This document shows positions 16,308-27,284 of a DNA stretch of 37,938 bases, one piece after another. The position numbers and the translations under genes were made by a program. The DNA is from Comamonadaceae bacterium (GTDB lineage Bacteria > Pseudomonadota > Gammaproteobacteria > Burkholderiales > Burkholderiaceae_C): positions 1 through 37,938 of the forward strand of contig CANEVH010000039.1 of NCBI GenBank assembly GCA_947442105.1. The letters are read 5' to 3'. The notes beneath the pieces were generated by a model that searched no databases, was not told the DNA's origin, and was given only the letters and a program-made list of their open reading frames with translations. Within the stretch, counting starts at the first letter, position 1. Each line of letters opens with the position of its first letter.

Positions 16308-17168
16308 TTAATTAAAGAACGCTTCAAACCCCTGCGCAGGCTCAAAGCGCTTGTTGCGCCAAAACAGGCGGGAGGGGCCGGGTAGGGCACGCGTGGCGAC
16401 CGAATGCTGCGGGTCGCCGGGGTAGCAAATCACACGTGTGCCCTCTTCGTTAAAGGCCTCGGGCATGAGGACCGGCGGCGGGCGGCTCGCCGCCTCGGCC
16501 AGCGCGCTAGCCACCGTGGCGTGGCGCGACAAATGCGCCAGGCTCATGATTTGCGGCGGCGCCAACTCAATCTCGCGCTCCCAGTACTGCGCTAGCGCCG
16601 CGCGGGGCGCTAGCCAGGCGCTTTGCGTGGTTTCCACGTTGTCGTGCGCCGCCAACTGGCCCGCTGGCATGGCCGCAATGAAAAACCGGGTGTCAAAGCG
16701 CTTGTTGGTGACCGATGGCATGCGCGGCGTGATCCAGCGCGTCCAGGGCTGCACCGCGCTGGTGTGCAGGCGCAGCTGCTGCGCGGCCAGGCGGGCGTGA
16801 AAGTCGGTGCTGGTAAGCGGCATGGCGCCGTTTGGCCCGGTGGCTGCCGCCAACAAGACGCCGGATTCTTCAAAGGTTTCGCGCAGCGCGGCCACGAACA
16901 GGCCGCAGGCGGTGGCCTGGTCGGTCTCGGTTTCGCCTAAGGATGCGTGCAAATCGTGGGCTGCGCGGTCAAAGTGGGCGTGGTGGGCTGCCTCGCAGTC
17001 GGCAGCGTCGAGCTTGCCGCCAGGGAAGACATAGGCGCCGCCCAGCACGTCAGACAGTCCGTGGCGCTTGACCAAAAACACTTCCAGGCCTTGCGCGCCG
17101 TCGCGCAGCAAGACCACGGTGGCCGCGTCTCGGGGCGGCTGGGTGGGGATGTCGGAGTTGAGTTCCAT
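16308..17168 (-). CDS. NUDIX hydrolase, NUDT19-like
   Basis: The 286-residue protein has a split NUDIX signature. VFPGGKLD (residues 47-54) is separated by about 40 residues from LRETFEESGVLL, where Arg96, Glu97, Glu100 and Glu101 bind metal. An insertion inside the NUDIX box and the long C-terminal helical part (TPRMPSVTNKRFDTRFFIA) are features of the NUDT19/RP2-like branch, some members of which cleave CoA or acyl-CoA. Here the substrate is inferred only from the family. The gene is divergent from the SDR gene at 17291, which fits a role in acyl-CoA metabolism but does not prove it. Confidence 0.88.
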   Translation of the reverse strand: MELNSDIPTQPPRDAATVVLLRDGAQGLEVFLVKRHGLSDVLGGAYVFPGGKLDAADCEAAHHAHFDRAAHDLHASLGETETDQATACGLFVAALRETFEESGVLLAAATGPNGAMPLTSTDFHARLAAQQLRLHTSAVQPWTRWITPRMPSVTNKRFDTRFFIAAMPAGQLAAHDNVETTQSAWLAPRAALAQYWEREIELAPPQIMSLAHLSRHATVASALAEAASRPPPVLMPEAFNEEGTRVICYPGDPQHSVATRALPGPSRLFWRNKRFEPAQGFEAFFN

Positions 17169-17290
17169 GGTTTGTCACCAAGTTTGTCGCATGGGTTGCG
17201 GGGGTGAAAAGGGCGGTGCGCGCTGTGCAGTAGAGTCAGCCCCTGTTTTGCGGGCCATAAGGGCCTGTTGCAACCTGACTGGAGAATTTT

Positions 17291-18199
17291 ATGGGCCTGG
17301 ACTTCAATAACCGTGTAGCCATTGTGACCGGCGCTGGCGGTGGTTTGGGGCGCTTGCACGCGCTGGCGCTGGCCGCACGCGGCGCCAAGGTGGTGGTCAA
17401 CGACCTGGGCGGCGCGCGTGACGGCTCGGGCGGCTCGGTGTCGGCGGCGCAGGCCGTGGTGGCTGAAATCGAGGCAGCAGGTGGCGTGGCCATGGCCAAT
17501 GGCGCGTCTGTTACGGACTACGCGGCAGTACAAGCCATGGTGCAATCGGCGGTGGACGCCTGGGGCCGGGTGGACATCTTGGTCAACAACGCGGGCATCT
17601 TGCGCGACAAGAGCTTTGCCAAGATGGAGATGGACGACTTTCGCATGGTGATGGACGTGCACGTGATGGGCGCAGTGCACTGCACCAAGGCCGTGTGGCC
17701 GCACATGGTGGCGCAAAAATACGGCCGTATTCTCATGACCACGTCCAGCAGCGGCCTGTATGGCAACTTTGGCCAAAGCAACTACGGCGCGGCCAAGATG
17801 GCGCTGGTGGGTTTGATGCAAACCCTGTCGATTGAGGGTGCCAAGCACCACATTCACGTCAATTGCCTGGCGCCCACGGCCGCCACGCGCATGACCGAAG
17901 ACCTGATGCCGCCCCAGGTGCTGGCCGCCCTCAAGCCCGAGGCGGTGGTCCCCGCCATGCTGGTGCTGGTTGCCGACGACGCACCGAATCGCACCATTTT
18001 GTGTGCCGGTGCGGGCAGCGTGGAGGCGGCGCAAATCACCCTGACCCATGGTGCCTGGGTGGGCCTGGACAGCGACGCGCCCGAGCGCCTGCACGCCGCC
18101 CTGGCCACGGTGACCAACGGTAGTGGCGCCAGCGTGCCCGCCAGCGGTGCAGCGCAGGGCGCGCTTGAAGTGGGCCGCGCCCGCCAGCACCTGGCCTAA
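17291..18199 (+). CDS. SDR-family oxidoreductase, (3R)-hydroxyacyl-CoA dehydrogenase-like
   Basis: The 302-residue protein has the Rossmann motif TGAGGGLGRLHALALA, then VVNDLGGARDGSGGS, NNAGILRDKSFAKM and the catalytic YGAAK (with Ser at TTSSSGLYGN). The NDLGG and NAGILRDKSF segments are typical of the N-terminal dehydrogenase of peroxisomal multifunctional enzyme type 2 and its stand-alone bacterial homologues, which oxidise (3R)-hydroxyacyl-CoA. A C-terminal extension of about 50 residues follows the usual SDR length. It has a GGAG-type ribosome site just before ATG 17291. It is divergent from the NUDIX gene. Confidence 0.87.
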   Translation: MGLDFNNRVAIVTGAGGGLGRLHALALAARGAKVVVNDLGGARDGSGGSVSAAQAVVAEIEAAGGVAMANGASVTDYAAVQAMVQSAVDAWGRVDILVNNAGILRDKSFAKMEMDDFRMVMDVHVMGAVHCTKAVWPHMVAQKYGRILMTTSSSGLYGNFGQSNYGAAKMALVGLMQTLSIEGAKHHIHVNCLAPTAATRMTEDLMPPQVLAALKPEAVVPAMLVLVADDAPNRTILCAGAGSVEAAQITLTHGAWVGLDSDAPERLHAALATVTNGSGASVPASGAAQGALEVGRARQHLA

Positions 18200-18390
18200 G
18201 CAGCGCCCAGACAAGCTGCGCCTGGCGCGCCCGATGGGCGTGGTAGGTGTGGTGGCTTGCAATAGCCTGATACCACCCCACTTACACGCGACTGTGCTAA
18301 GTTCACCGCCGCTAAAGTGAAAGAGCTTTCATGGCTTGGGGGCGCTTCGCCTCTGTATGAAGGTTAGACGGAAAACGAGGGCCTGTAGGC

Positions 18391-19923
18391 ATGAACGAAA
18401 GCAATACCGCCCAAAGCGACCTGAACCCGCAGCGCCTGCTCGGAATTCGCCGCGGCATAGAAAAAGAAAGCCTGCGCTGCGAGCCCGATGGCGCGCTGGC
18501 CATGACCCAGCACCCCGCAGACTTGGGCTCCGCGCTCACCCACCCGCACATCACCACCGATTTCAGCGAGTCGCAGATCGAACTCATTACCGGCGTGCAC
18601 GCCGGCGTGCAAAGCTGCATAGACGAGCTGCGCGAGGTGCAAAAGTTCACCTTGCAATCCATGGGCGACGAGCTGCTGTGGGTGTCTAGCATGCCCTGCA
18701 AGCTGCCGGCCGATGAGGCGATTCCGCTAGGCCAGTACGGCAGCTCCAATGTGGGGCTGGCCAAAACCGTGTACCGCAGCGGCCTGGGCTACCGCTACGG
18801 GCGGCGCATGCAAACCATATCGGGCATCCACTACAACTGGTCTTTGCCCGGCGTGTCCAGCGAAGCCTATTTCGGGCTGATCCGCAACTTTCGCCGCCAC
18901 GCATTTTTGTTGCTCTACCTGTTTGGGGCCTCGCCTGCGGTGTGCGAGTCCTTTGTGGCGGGGCGCAGCCATTCGTTGCAAGCGCTGCATCCGGGCACCA
19001 TGGGTTTGCCCTATGCCACCTCGCTGCGCATGGGCCGCCTGGGCTACCAAAGCGACGCCCAAAGCGCACTGGCGGTGAGCTACAACAGCCTGGAGGGCTA
19101 CGCCGCCTCGCTGCACCAGGCGCTGACCGTGCCCTATGCGCCCTACCAAGCCATTGGCGTGCAGGCGCCGGACGGCCACTTTCGGCAGCTCACCACCAGC
19201 TTGCTGCAAATTGAGAACGAGTTTTACGGCACCATCCGGCCCAAACGGGTGATCTTCCAGGGCGAGCGCCCCTTGCATGCGCTGCGTGAGCGGGGCGTGG
19301 AGTACGTGGAAGTGCGCCTCATGGACCTGGACCCGTTCGAGCCCGTGGGCATCCACCCCCGCACTCTGCGCTTTTTGGACGTGTTTTTGCTGCACTGCCT
19401 GAGCCAGCCCAGCCCGAAGGACTCGCCCCAAGAAATTGCCGCCATGGCACGCAACCAGCAGTGCGTGGCCGAGCGCGGGCGCGAACCCGGCCTGCGCCTG
19501 CAGCGCGCCGACGCCACCGTGGCCTTGACCGACTGGGGCCTGGAACTGGTGCGCGGCTTTGCGCCCATGGCAGGGGCCTTGGATGCGGCCCACGGAAGCT
19601 CGGACTACAGCGACGCGGTGGCCCACGCTGAGCACGCCCTGCAAAACCCCGACACGCTGCCCTCGGCGCGCGTGCTCCGCTCTATGGCGCACGACTTTGG
19701 CGGCTCGTTTGCCGCCTTTGCCCTGGCCCATTCGGCGCAAACCAAGGCGCAGGAATTGGCTAGCCCCCTGTCGCCCTCTGCGCTGGCGCGCTTTCAGCAA
19801 CTCGCGCAGGCCTCTCGCGTGGCGCAACTGGAGACGGAGCAGGGCGACAGCCTGCCCTTTGACCGCTACCTGGAGCAATACCTGTCGCCCCAGCGCCTGG
19901 GCAAGCCCGCAGCAAGCGCCTAG
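18391..19923 (+). CDS. gshA: Glutamate-cysteine ligase
   Basis: The 510-residue protein matches the proteobacterial GshA family (ATP-dependent gamma-glutamylcysteine synthesis, first step of glutathione). Key stretches are LLGIRRGIEKESLR (substrate Glu region), HPHITTDFSESQIELIT, QTISGIHYNWSLP, and QIENEFYGTIRPKR followed by EYVEVRLMDLDPF. The length is normal. It fits functionally with the glutathione-dependent formaldehyde dehydrogenase 1.1 kb downstream on the other strand. The start at ATG 18391 has only a weak ribosome site (AGG at 18387-18389), so the exact start is less sure than the identity. Confidence 0.95.
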   Translation: MNESNTAQSDLNPQRLLGIRRGIEKESLRCEPDGALAMTQHPADLGSALTHPHITTDFSESQIELITGVHAGVQSCIDELREVQKFTLQSMGDELLWVSSMPCKLPADEAIPLGQYGSSNVGLAKTVYRSGLGYRYGRRMQTISGIHYNWSLPGVSSEAYFGLIRNFRRHAFLLLYLFGASPAVCESFVAGRSHSLQALHPGTMGLPYATSLRMGRLGYQSDAQSALAVSYNSLEGYAASLHQALTVPYAPYQAIGVQAPDGHFRQLTTSLLQIENEFYGTIRPKRVIFQGERPLHALRERGVEYVEVRLMDLDPFEPVGIHPRTLRFLDVFLLHCLSQPSPKDSPQEIAAMARNQQCVAERGREPGLRLQRADATVALTDWGLELVRGFAPMAGALDAAHGSSDYSDAVAHAEHALQNPDTLPSARVLRSMAHDFGGSFAAFALAHSAQTKAQELASPLSPSALARFQQLAQASRVAQLETEQGDSLPFDRYLEQYLSPQRLGKPAASA

Positions 19924-20026
19924 CGCTACGGGGCTTCCACTCGGCGTCCACTGGGCGTCCGCGGGCCGCCTGGCCCGAACTGCCGGACAATCGGCGGTCC
20001 AAGACACGCAGCGAAAGCACAAAAAC

Positions 20027-21013
20027 ATGGCCATCCAATGGTTTCCCGGCCACATGCACCTCACGCGCAAGGCAATTGGCGAGCGCATCAAAGACATTGA
20101 TGTGGTCATCGAGCTGCTGGACGCCCGTCTGCCCGGCTCCAGCGCCAACCCCATGCTGGCCGACATCACCAGCGCCAAGCCCACGCTCAAGGTGCTCAAC
20201 AAGCAAGACCTGGCCGACCCGGTGCGCACCGCGCTGTGGCTGGAGCATTACAAGGCCCAGCCCGGCGTGCAGGCCTTGGGCTTGGACGCGAGCATGAGCA
20301 CCCCTGCGCGCGCACTGGTAACCGCCTGCCACACCCTGGCGCCCAAGCGCGGCGGCATGGCTAAACCCATGCGCGTGCTGATCTGCGGCATTCCGAACGT
20401 GGGCAAGTCCACGTTGATCAACACCCTCAAAGGCAAGCGCTCGGCCAAAACCGGCGACGAGGCGGGGGTGACCAAGATAGAGCAGCGCATCACGATTGCA
20501 GACGACTTTTACCTCTACGACACCCCCGGCGTGCTGTGGCCGCGCATCATCGTGGCCAAGAGCGGCTACAACCTGGCCGCCAGCGGCGCCATCGGGCGCA
20601 ACGCCTTTAACGAAGAAGAAGTGGCGCTGGAGCTGCTGGACTACCTGCGCCAGCATTACCCGCACGAAGTGGAGGCACGCTACAAGATTGAGGGCGTCTC
20701 CAGCATGAGCGACGAAGAAATATTGGCGGCCATCGGCAAAAAGCGCGGCGCTTTGCAGTCGGGCGGGCGCATCAACCTGCAAAAGGCGGCGGAAATTGCG
20801 ATTTACGACTTTCGCGCAGGTAGCCTGGGCCGCCTGACGCTGGAAACACCCGACGAATTTGCGCAGTGGCTGGCGGTGGGGCAAAAAATCGATGCCGAGC
20901 GCCAGATCAAAAAAGACGATATCGAGCACGCGCGCCTGGTGCGCCTGAAGAAGATACCGCGCCCGGCCACGCGTGCAGAGCGCGATGCGCAGGAAGACAA
21001 ACACGGCGATTGA
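20027..21013 (+). CDS. ylqF: Ribosome biogenesis GTPase YlqF/RbgA
   Basis: From ATG 20027 the product is 328 residues. It has the circularly permuted GTPase order: G4 NKQD (58-61) comes before G1 GIPNVGKS (121-128) and G3 DTPG (165-168). The N-terminus MAIQWFPGHMHLTRK is the family signature. RbgA-type proteins help late assembly of the large ribosomal subunit; in proteobacteria the role is less studied. An in-frame extension through the end of gshA exists but is rejected, because homology begins at this Met. The C-terminal domain (about residues 190-328) is the RNA-binding helical part. Confidence 0.93.
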   Translation: MAIQWFPGHMHLTRKAIGERIKDIDVVIELLDARLPGSSANPMLADITSAKPTLKVLNKQDLADPVRTALWLEHYKAQPGVQALGLDASMSTPARALVTACHTLAPKRGGMAKPMRVLICGIPNVGKSTLINTLKGKRSAKTGDEAGVTKIEQRITIADDFYLYDTPGVLWPRIIVAKSGYNLAASGAIGRNAFNEEEVALELLDYLRQHYPHEVEARYKIEGVSSMSDEEILAAIGKKRGALQSGGRINLQKAAEIAIYDFRAGSLGRLTLETPDEFAQWLAVGQKIDAERQIKKDDIEHARLVRLKKIPRPATRAERDAQEDKHGD

Positions 21014-21017
21014 AGCT

Positions 21018-21038
21018 CCGGGCGACGGGAGCGCCCGG
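21018..21038. terminator. Stem-loop between convergent ylqF and class III ADH genes
   Basis: A perfect 7-base GC stem (CCGGGCG at 21018-21024, CGCCCGG at 21032-21038) with a 7-base loop lies 5 bases after the ylqF stop. A clear T-tract is lacking, so it may be a weak terminator or an mRNA-end stabiliser. Confidence 0.45.
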
Positions 21039-21055
21039 CGCCCCGGTGTTTGGCC

Positions 21056-22174
21056 CTAGAACAGCACCACGCCCCGGATGGATTCGCCGCTCTTCATCAG
21101 GTCAAAGCCCTTGTTGATGTCTTCCAGCGGCATGGTGTGGGTGATCAAGTCGTCAATATTGATCTTGCCGTCCATGTACCAGTCCACGATTTTGGGCACG
21201 TCGGTGCGCCCCCGCGCGCCGCCAAAGGCCGAGCCTTCCCACTTGCGCCCGGTTACCAGCTGAAACGGGCGGGTGCTGATCTCGGCCCCAGCTTCGGCCA
21301 CGCCGATGATGATGCTGCGGCCCCAGCCCTTGTGCGTGCATTCCAGCGCCTGGCGCATGACCTTGGTGTTGCCAATGCATTCAAAGCTGTAGTCCGCACC
21401 GCCGTCGGTGAGCTGCACGATGGCGTCTACCAGATTGCCGCCCGCCGCTTCAATTTCTTTGGGGTTCAGGAAGTGGGTCATGCCAAATTTGCGCGCCATG
21501 GCCTGGCGCGCGGGGTTGATGTCCACGCCAATGATCTTGTCCGCACCCACCATTTTTGCGCCCTGAATCACGTTCAGGCCAATGCCGCCCAGGCCGAACA
21601 CCACGACGTTGGCCCCCGCCTCCACCTTGGCAGTAAACAGCACGGCGCCAATGCCGGTGGTCACGCCACAGCCGATGTAGCAGACCTTGTCAAACGGGGC
21701 GTCTTCGCGGATTTTGGCCAGCGCGATTTCGGGCACCACGGTGTAGTTGCTAAAGGTACTGGTGCCCATGTAGTGAAAAATCGGCTTGCCGTCCAGGCTA
21801 AAGCGGCTGCTGGCGTCGGGCATCAGGCCCTTGCCCTGGGTGCTGCGGATGCGCTGGCACAGATTGGTCTTGCGGCTCAGGCAAAACTTGCATTCCCGGC
21901 ACTCAGGCGTGTAGAGCGGAATGACGTGGTCGCCCTTTTTGAGCGTGGTCACGCCGGCCCCCACGTCCACCACAATGCCCGCGCCCTCGTGACCAAAGAT
22001 GGCGGGGAAGATGCCTTCCGGGTCCGCGCCTGAGAGGGTGTAGTAGTCGGTGTGGCAAATGCCGCTGGCCTTGATCTCGACCAGCACCTCGCCCAATTTC
22101 GGGCCTTGCAGGTCCACGGTTTCAATGGTCAGGGGCTGGCCTGCTTTCCAGGCGACGGCGGCTTTGGTTTTCAT
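21056..22174 (-). CDS. frmA: S-(hydroxymethyl)glutathione dehydrogenase / class III alcohol dehydrogenase
   Basis: The start at ATG 22174 ([15 protein letters not shown]) gives 372 residues, the family norm; the in-frame upstream stretch is not conserved. Catalytic zinc ligands lie in [13 protein letters not shown] and GHEGAG. The structural zinc lobe has four cysteines in ECRECKFC and NLC. The NAD-binding loop is [12 protein letters not shown] and the substrate region is [20 protein letters not shown]. It oxidises the glutathione-formaldehyde adduct, detoxifying formaldehyde, and can also reduce S-nitrosoglutathione. A partner S-formylglutathione hydrolase gene is not in the immediate neighbourhood. 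Confidence 0.96.
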   Translation of the reverse strand: MKTKAAVAWKAGQPLTIETVDLQGPKLGEVLVEIKASGICHTDYYTLSGADPEGIFPAIFGHEGAGIVVDVGAGVTTLKKGDHVIPLYTPECRECKFCLSRKTNLCQRIRSTQGKGLMPDASSRFSLDGKPIFHYMGTSTFSNYTVVPEIALAKIREDAPFDKVCYIGCGVTTGIGAVLFTAKVEAGANVVVFGLGGIGLNVIQGAKMVGADKIIGVDINPARQAMARKFGMTHFLNPKEIEAAGGNLVDAIVQLTDGGADYSFECIGNTKVMRQALECTHKGWGRSIIIGVAEAGAEISTRPFQLVTGRKWEGSAFGGARGRTDVPKIVDWYMDGKINIDDLITHTMPLEDINKGFDLMKSGESIRGVVLF

Positions 22175-22365
22175 GGGGATTTGTAGGGTGCGTTGATTGG
22201 TAGCGAGCATCCTAACTTGCCGGGTGACGTGCTCAAAACGGCGTCTGGGAGGTGTTTTGCGCGGCCTGGCGCTGGCCGCAGGAAACGCTGTCGCGCAAAG
22301 CAATCTTGCCCAGCGCTGCTCGCCTAAACTCGCGCGGCGCCAAGCTTGCTGGCGTGCCAAATTGA

Positions 22366-24456
<2,091 letters not shown>

Positions 24457-24476
24457 CTTTTTAACGGAGTCTTCTT

Positions 24477-25286
24477 ATGCACACCGACTTTTCGAATCTC
24501 TTTTCTATCCAAGGCAAAACCGCCTTGGTGACCGGCGGCTCGCGCGGCATTGGCGAAATGATTGCCGCAGGCTTTTTGTCCCAGGGCGCCAAGGTCTACA
24601 TCTCTTCGCGCAAGGCCGACGCCTGCCACGCCACCGCGAAGCGGCTGAGCGCCGCCTATGGCGCCGAGTGCATCGCCTTGCCTGCGGACCTGTCCACGCT
24701 GGCAGGCGTGGAAAGCCTGGCGGCCCAACTGGCCCAGCACGAGGCCAAGCTCGACATTTTGGTGAACAACGCGGGCGCCTCCTGGGGCGCGCCGCTGGAC
24801 CAGTTTCCCGAAGTGGGCTGGGACAAGGTGATGGACACCAACGTCAAAGGCGTGTTCTTTTTGACGCAAAAGCTGCTGCCCCTGTTGCGCGCGGCGGGGC
24901 AGGGCGCAAGCCCGGCGCGGGTGATCAATATTGGCTCGATTGACGGACTCAGAAGCTCGGCGTTTGACGTGTTTTCGTATGGCGCGTCCAAAGCGGCCGT
25001 GCACCACCTCACGCGCTTTATGGCCACGCACCTCACCAAAGATCGCATTCTGTTCAACGCCATTGCGCCCGGCCCTTTTCCGACCTGGATGCTCAGCACC
25101 GGCGTGGGCTTTGGCGGCGCCACCGACGGCGTGGACTGGGCCACGGTGGGCCAGTCCAACCCCAGCGGGCGTGTGGGTACTGCCCAAGACATCGCCGGGC
25201 TGGCTATATTCCTATGCTCGCGCGCCGGGGAATACGTGGTGGGCCAGACCATTGCCTGCGATGGCGGCGTGGTCGGCACGGCATAG
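24477..25286 (+). CDS. SDR-family oxidoreductase, RhlG/FabG-like
   Basis: The 269-residue protein has TGGSRGIGEMIA near residue 20, NNAGASWGAPLDQF, Ser in NIGSIDG, and the catalytic YGASKAAVH. The NAGASWGAP and PGPFPTWM segments resemble the RhlG branch, annotated as beta-ketoacyl reductases. It begins 20 bases after fadH with a recognisable GGAG ribosome site (ACGGAG), so co-transcription is likely. A role in acyl chain reduction or oxidation fits the neighbours but is inferred. Confidence 0.87.
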   Translation: MHTDFSNLFSIQGKTALVTGGSRGIGEMIAAGFLSQGAKVYISSRKADACHATAKRLSAAYGAECIALPADLSTLAGVESLAAQLAQHEAKLDILVNNAGASWGAPLDQFPEVGWDKVMDTNVKGVFFLTQKLLPLLRAAGQGASPARVINIGSIDGLRSSAFDVFSYGASKAAVHHLTRFMATHLTKDRILFNAIAPGPFPTWMLSTGVGFGGATDGVDWATVGQSNPSGRVGTAQDIAGLAIFLCSRAGEYVVGQTIACDGGVVGTA

Positions 25287-25427
25287 CTTTCATGAAGGTG
25301 CGCAGCAAACCCACCATGAAGGTACTTTCGTGAATGCCTGCCGCTGTGCTGGCTGCAATCCCTAAACCACCTGGCGTGCGCCCACCGGCTGTAATCAACC
25401 CCCTATAAAACCCAAGGAGACACTTTC

Positions 25428-27110
25428 ATGACAAACCCCAAGCGCCTGCTGGACTACATCTACGAGCACGAAAAAAACCTGGCCAACCATGTCTACCTCA
25501 CCCAGCCGGTGGGCCAAGGCAAGGTGGTGGACTACACCTGGGGCCAGACCATGGACCAGGCGCGGCGCATGGCCACCCACCTGCACGGCCTGGGCTTTGC
25601 GCCGGGGGCGCGCATTGGCATCTTGTCCAAAAACTGCGCCCACTTCTTTATGGCCGAGCTGGCTATTTGGATGGCCGGTTACACCACGGTGGCCATCTTC
25701 CCCACCGAGGCGGCGTCCACCATCCGCTATGTGCTGGAGCACAGCGAGGCCAGCTTGCTGTTTGTCGGCAAGCTCGACACCTGGCCCGATCAAGAGCCCG
25801 GCGTGCCCACAGGCATACCGCGCATCGCCTTTCCTTTGGCGCCCGCCACGCCTTTTGACACCTGGGACGCCATTACCGCGCGCACCGCTCCCATGGCCGG
25901 TTTTCCGCAGCGCGCGGGCAGCGACCTGGCCATGCTGATTTACACCTCGGGCTCTACCGGCCAGCCCAAGGGCGTGATGCACAGCTTTGAGCGCATCGTC
26001 GCCGCCTCCGAGCTGTCGGTTTCGCAAAACATGGCTGGCGTCATGACGTCGGGGCAAGAACACCGCGTGCTCTCGTATTTGCCGCTGGCCCATGTGTTTG
26101 AGCGCGCGGTGGTGGAGTGCAATAGCTTTGTGGTGGGCCGGGTGCATGTGTTTTTTGCCGAGTCGCTAGAGACTTTTGCCGCCGACCTGCGGCGCGCACG
26201 GCCCACGCTGTTTGTGTCCGTGCCCCGCTTGTGGCTCAAGTTTCAGCAGGGGGTGTTTTCTAAAATACCTGCGCGCAAGCTGGCCATCATGCTGCGCATT
26301 CCCATCCTCAACAAAATCGTGGCGCGCAAGATTTTGACTACCCTGGGCCTGGACCAGGCGAAGCTGGCCTTTAGCGGCTCGGCGCCCTTGCCCGCAGAGC
26401 TGATTCGCTGGTACCGCAGCCTGGGCCTGCAACTGCTAGAAGGCCTGGGCATGACCGAAGACTTTGCCTACTCCCACAGCGCCACCCCAGAATTTAGCGA
26501 GCCCGGCTATGTGGGCATTGCCAACCCCGGCGTGCAAGCCCGCATTAGCCCCGAGGGCGAGATTTTGATCAAATCCCCCGGCCAGATGGTGGGCTACTAC
26601 AAGCGCCCGGACCTGGACGCCGAGAGCTTTACCGCAGACGGCTTTTTCCACACCGGCGACCTGGGCTCCAAACGCCCGGACGGGCAGCTCAAGGTCACGG
26701 GCCGCTTGAAAGAGCTGTTCAAAACCTCCAAAGGCAAATACGTGGCCCCGGCGCCCATTGAGAACCTGCTCAACATCCACCCGCTGATTGAGAGCAGCAT
26801 GGTCTCTGGCCTGGGCCAGCCTGCGGCCTATGCGGTGGTGGTGCTGGGCGAAGAGTTTCGGCCCAAGCAAGCCGACCCCGCGTTTCGCGCGGAGGCGCAG
26901 GCGCAGTTGGCAAAACTGCTAGACCAGGTCAACGCCCAAGTGCCCGACTACGAAAAGCTGCAAATGATCGTCGTGGCCAAAGACCCCTGGTCCATCGAAA
27001 ACGGCTGCCTCACCCCCACCATGAAAATCCGCCGCAGCCGCATCGAAACCGTGGTCGAACCCAAGGTCGAGGCCTGGTACGCCAATAGCAGCAAGGTGCA
27101 GTGGGCTTAA
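25428..27110 (+). CDS. AMP-binding long-chain acyl-CoA synthetase
   Basis: The 560-residue adenylate-forming enzyme has the P-loop-like YTSGSTGQPKGVM (residues ~173-185), LPLAHVFER, the A5 motif EGLGMTEDF, and the A7 motif GFFHTGDLG. The C-terminal hinge region GRLKELFKTSKGKYVAP is followed by IENLL, as in eukaryote-like long-chain FACS/FadD15 proteins. It would activate fatty acids to acyl-CoA. The start has AAGGAG 7 bases upstream. It follows the SDR after a 141-base gap that contains a direct repeat of CATGAAGGT but no clear gene. Confidence 0.92.
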   Translation: MTNPKRLLDYIYEHEKNLANHVYLTQPVGQGKVVDYTWGQTMDQARRMATHLHGLGFAPGARIGILSKNCAHFFMAELAIWMAGYTTVAIFPTEAASTIRYVLEHSEASLLFVGKLDTWPDQEPGVPTGIPRIAFPLAPATPFDTWDAITARTAPMAGFPQRAGSDLAMLIYTSGSTGQPKGVMHSFERIVAASELSVSQNMAGVMTSGQEHRVLSYLPLAHVFERAVVECNSFVVGRVHVFFAESLETFAADLRRARPTLFVSVPRLWLKFQQGVFSKIPARKLAIMLRIPILNKIVARKILTTLGLDQAKLAFSGSAPLPAELIRWYRSLGLQLLEGLGMTEDFAYSHSATPEFSEPGYVGIANPGVQARISPEGEILIKSPGQMVGYYKRPDLDAESFTADGFFHTGDLGSKRPDGQLKVTGRLKELFKTSKGKYVAPAPIENLLNIHPLIESSMVSGLGQPAAYAVVVLGEEFRPKQADPAFRAEAQAQLAKLLDQVNAQVPDYEKLQMIVVAKDPWSIENGCLTPTMKIRRSRIETVVEPKVEAWYANSSKVQWA

Positions 27111-27160
27111 GGGGCCGTAACACGGCGAAACGCGTGGGCCATGTGGGGAGTGAGACTGGG

Positions 27161-27266
27161 GGAGGGGAGGCAAAAGGCAAGGCCTGACCCCAAAGAGGAG
27201 AAAGACTTCTTCAGGGAGTTTGAGGGGGGAGGCAAAGGCAAGGCCTGACCCCGATCACCCAAAGAC
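27161..27266. repeat. REP-like repeats, copies A and B (downstream of second toxin gene)
   Basis: Copy A (27161-27196) and copy B (27211-27266) share the core AGGCAAGGCCTGACCCC, preceded by a G-rich tract (and in B by TCAGGGAGTTTGAG). On the other strand the core reads GGGGTCAGGCCTTGCC. This resembles repeats associated with REP-type tyrosine transposases (RAYTs) in proteobacteria. They fill the gap between the convergent acyl-CoA synthetase and second DUF4157 gene. No RAYT gene is visible in the window. Confidence 0.7.
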
Positions 27267-27284
27267 CGGTGTCTGGATGAGTGG

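Noticed and set aside
16937-18262. 441-codon minus-strand frame across an SDR gene and part of the NUDIX gene
   Set aside because: Both overlapped genes have intact catalytic motifs, and this frame has none.
19559-20026. In-frame extension of the YlqF/RbgA GTPase into gshA
   Set aside because: Family similarity begins at the Met at 20027; the extension is a shadow of gshA.
25287-25427. Gap with a repeated CATGAAGGT and a TATAAA box, considered as promoter
   Set aside because: No -35 box at fitting distance; too little to support a call.
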